Assembly (NCBI GenBank): GCA_026770575.1
Contig: MU657662.1
Coordinates: 8,386-26,224 of the forward strand
DNA: 17,839 nt
Direction: 5' to 3'
Origin: Pelagophyceae sp. CCMP2097
Taxonomy: Eukaryota > Sar > Pelagophyceae
Every line of letters starts with the position of its first letter. Position 1 is the first letter of the stretch. Below, piece by piece: positions 16,391-17,839 of this stretch. The notes below the pieces were generated by a model. The model was not told the origin of the DNA, did not search any database, and was given only the letters and a program-made list of their open reading frames with translations. Made by a program: the position numbers and the translations under genes.

Positions 16391-17437
16391 TTAGACTGCG
16401 TGCAGCCGCGCCGTGCCGTCGCTGCTCGTCGTCACGACGTTCTTGCCGTCAGGCGAGAACGCGCAGCTCCAGATGGCCGCGGTGTGGCCCTCGAGCGTCG
16501 ACTGCAGCGCGCCCGTCTCGGCGTCCCAGAGGAGCACCGTCCTGTCGTAGCTCGTCGCCGCGACGCGCTTGCCGTCGGGCGAGAAGGCGCAGCACTGCAC
16601 GCTGGTGGTGTGCCCACGCAGCGTCGTCCGCAGCGCGCCCGTCTCGGCGTCCCAGAGGAGCACCGTCTTGTCAAAGCTCGCCGACGCGACGCACTTGGCG
16701 TCGGGCGAGAACGCGCAGCTCGTGACATGGGTCTCGTGCCCCTCGAGCGTCATCTGCAGCGCGCCCGTCTCGGCGTCCCACAGCCGAACCGTCCTGTCGT
16801 GGCTCGCCGTGACGATGCGCTTGCCGTCGAACGAGAACGCGCAGCTGACGATTCCGTGGGTGTGCCCCTCGAGCGTCTTCAGCAACGCGCCCGTCTCGGC
16901 GTCCCAGAGCCGCACCGTAGTGTCCCAGCTCCCCGTCATGACGATCTTGCCGTCGGGCGAGAACGAGCAGCTCCAGACGGTGTGGGCGTGGCCCTGGAGC
17001 GTCGCTTGCACCGCGCCCGTCTCGGCGTCCCAGAGCCGCGCCATCTTGTCGGCGCTCGCCGTGACGACGCGCTTGCTGTCGGGCGAGAACGCGCAGCACT
17101 CGACGCTGAGGTAGTGCCCCTCGAGCACCACGAGCAGCGCGCCGGTCTCGGCGTCCCAGATGCGCGACGTGCCGCCGCGGCTCGACGTGACGATGCGCTT
17201 GCCGTCGGGCGAGAACGCGCCGCTGTTGACGCAGCACGTGTTCCGACTGAGGATGGCCGTGCAGTTCAAAATCCGGTCCTTCCAGACGAGCTTGCGCACG
17301 CGGAGCGCGAGGACCTGCACGTCGCGGGCGACGCGCTTCGTGACGAAGAGGCCGTTCGGCGAGGCCGCCAGGCAAAGGATGATCGTAAAGAGGTCGTTCT
17401 GCTCGAACACGGCGAGGGCCGGCGCGGGAGATTTCAT
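16391..17437 (-). CDS. Seven-blade WD40 repeat protein, intronless
   Basis: Predicted beta-propeller scaffold of 348 residues; the partner is unknown. Seven WD40 units follow residue about 80, each exactly 42 residues and built on CAFSPDGKRVVTAS, then LWDAETGAL, then a TLEGH turn. The last ends in TARLHAV in place of the usual Trp-Asp. The N-terminal 70 residues (VFEQNDLFTIILCLAASPNG, then LFVTKRVARDVQVLALRVRK) are helical and vaguely F-box-like, which would suit a ubiquitin-ligase adaptor; this is weak. The ATG at 17437 is used; the frame stays open for 19 codons upstream, but only through a GTG. The gene has no intron, unlike the other genes here. Its nucleotide sequence repeats with a 126-base period, for instance a GCGCCCGTCTCGGCGTCCCA block in most blades, which suggests recent blade duplication or gene conversion. 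Confidence 0.88.
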   Translation of the reverse strand: MKSPAPALAVFEQNDLFTIILCLAASPNGLFVTKRVARDVQVLALRVRKLVWKDRILNCTAILSRNTCCVNSGAFSPDGKRIVTSSRGGTSRIWDAETGALLVVLEGHYLSVECCAFSPDSKRVVTASADKMARLWDAETGAVQATLQGHAHTVWSCSFSPDGKIVMTGSWDTTVRLWDAETGALLKTLEGHTHGIVSCAFSFDGKRIVTASHDRTVRLWDAETGALQMTLEGHETHVTSCAFSPDAKCVASASFDKTVLLWDAETGALRTTLRGHTTSVQCCAFSPDGKRVAATSYDRTVLLWDAETGALQSTLEGHTAAIWSCAFSPDGKNVVTTSSDGTARLHAV

Positions 17438-17794
17438 CGACGCGGACGAGCGTGGGGTCAGCCCCGCGCCCAGGGCCGGGGACAGCGGTGACACCGGGCG
17501 TCAGAACCCGTGGTGTTTAGACAAGTACAATTTAATGTTGACTCTGTTTTTAAAAAAACATCATTAAAAGCGTCCTTTTTAAAAGGCGACCAAAACGGAG
17601 GTCGCGTTGGGCGGGCCGCCGGGGGGACGCAGGGCGCGCTCCCGGAGGGTACAAAGGGGGCAGCGGGGTCCAGGGTGCTGAGATGACTTTGGACGAGCGC
17701 CGGAGCAATTCTGGGTGCTGTATGCGAGCGCTGTGGTGATTTTGGAAGTAGCCGAGGCGGGGTCTCGGAGCGCGACGGGCCGCCGCGCCTCTCC
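17438..17794. other. Probable divergent promoter region upstream of the WD40 gene
   Basis: This stretch holds an A/T-rich patch (17525-17585, including TTTTTAAAAAAACATC and TTTTTAAAAGG) 90-145 bases upstream of the WD40 ATG, a plausible place for its core promoter. The remainder is GC-rich without repeats or recognisable coding sequence. Confidence 0.4.
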
Positions 17795-17839
17795 ATGGCA
17801 TTGAAGGAGTTCGCCGAGACGTCGATTCGGGCGCGCGCA
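17795..17839 (+). CDS. Possible gene start truncated by the window edge
   Basis: An ATG in favourable context (CTCCATGGC) opens a frame reading MALKEFAETSIRARA to the end of the window. It would be transcribed away from the WD40 gene. Fifteen codons are too few to identify it, and it may be chance. Confidence 0.22.
   Translation, partial: MALKEFAETSIRARA

Overview
The window reads as nuclear DNA from a GC-rich, gene-dense unicellular eukaryote, most likely an alga. The evidence is short spliceosomal introns throughout (23 inferred, 39-177 nt, most of them 40-110 nt), extreme G/C preference at third codon positions, a kinesin-2 motor (flagella), an ER translocon subunit and a nuclear gene for a bacterial-type organellar release factor 3. 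The intron style (many GTGCG donors, some apparent GC donors) and the WD40 type recall stramenopile algae such as pelagophytes, or haptophytes. That placement is inference; no taxonomic search was possible.

Layout. 1-1106: gene-free, with a diverged tandem duplication. 1107-3697 (+): kinesin-2 motor subunit, nine exons. 4128-6908 (-): BET-type chromatin protein with one bromodomain and a NET domain, three exons. 7375-8408 (-): TRAP-alpha, three exons. 8409-8910: divergent promoter region with a TATA-like box and a large perfect hairpin. 8911-10977 (+): unrecognised 632-residue protein with two CxxC pairs and a coiled coil, three exons. 11011-13378 (-): organellar peptide chain release factor 3, eight exons. 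13379-14890: repeat-rich stretch holding two ~400 bp direct repeats and an array of ~69 bp units with a near-identical 191 bp head-to-tail duplication. 14891-15223 (+): possible two-exon gene end. 15550-16189 (-): unrecognised 148-residue protein, three exons. 16391-17437 (-): intronless seven-blade WD40 protein. 17795-17839 (+): possible start of another gene cut by the window edge.

The genes do not form a pathway. They are neighbours with separate housekeeping roles: intraflagellar transport, acetyl-chromatin reading, ER protein translocation and organelle translation termination. Spacing is tight; the 8911-10977 and RF3 genes end tail to tail with 33 bp between them.

No mobile element, CRISPR array, tRNA or rRNA was found. 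The most notable signals are in gene structure: four introns that fit the protein only with GC-AG borders, three introns of 172-177 nt that each carry a private minisatellite, and one of those being stop-free and in frame. All exon boundaries were derived by hand from reading-frame phase and family similarity and have not been confirmed with transcripts.
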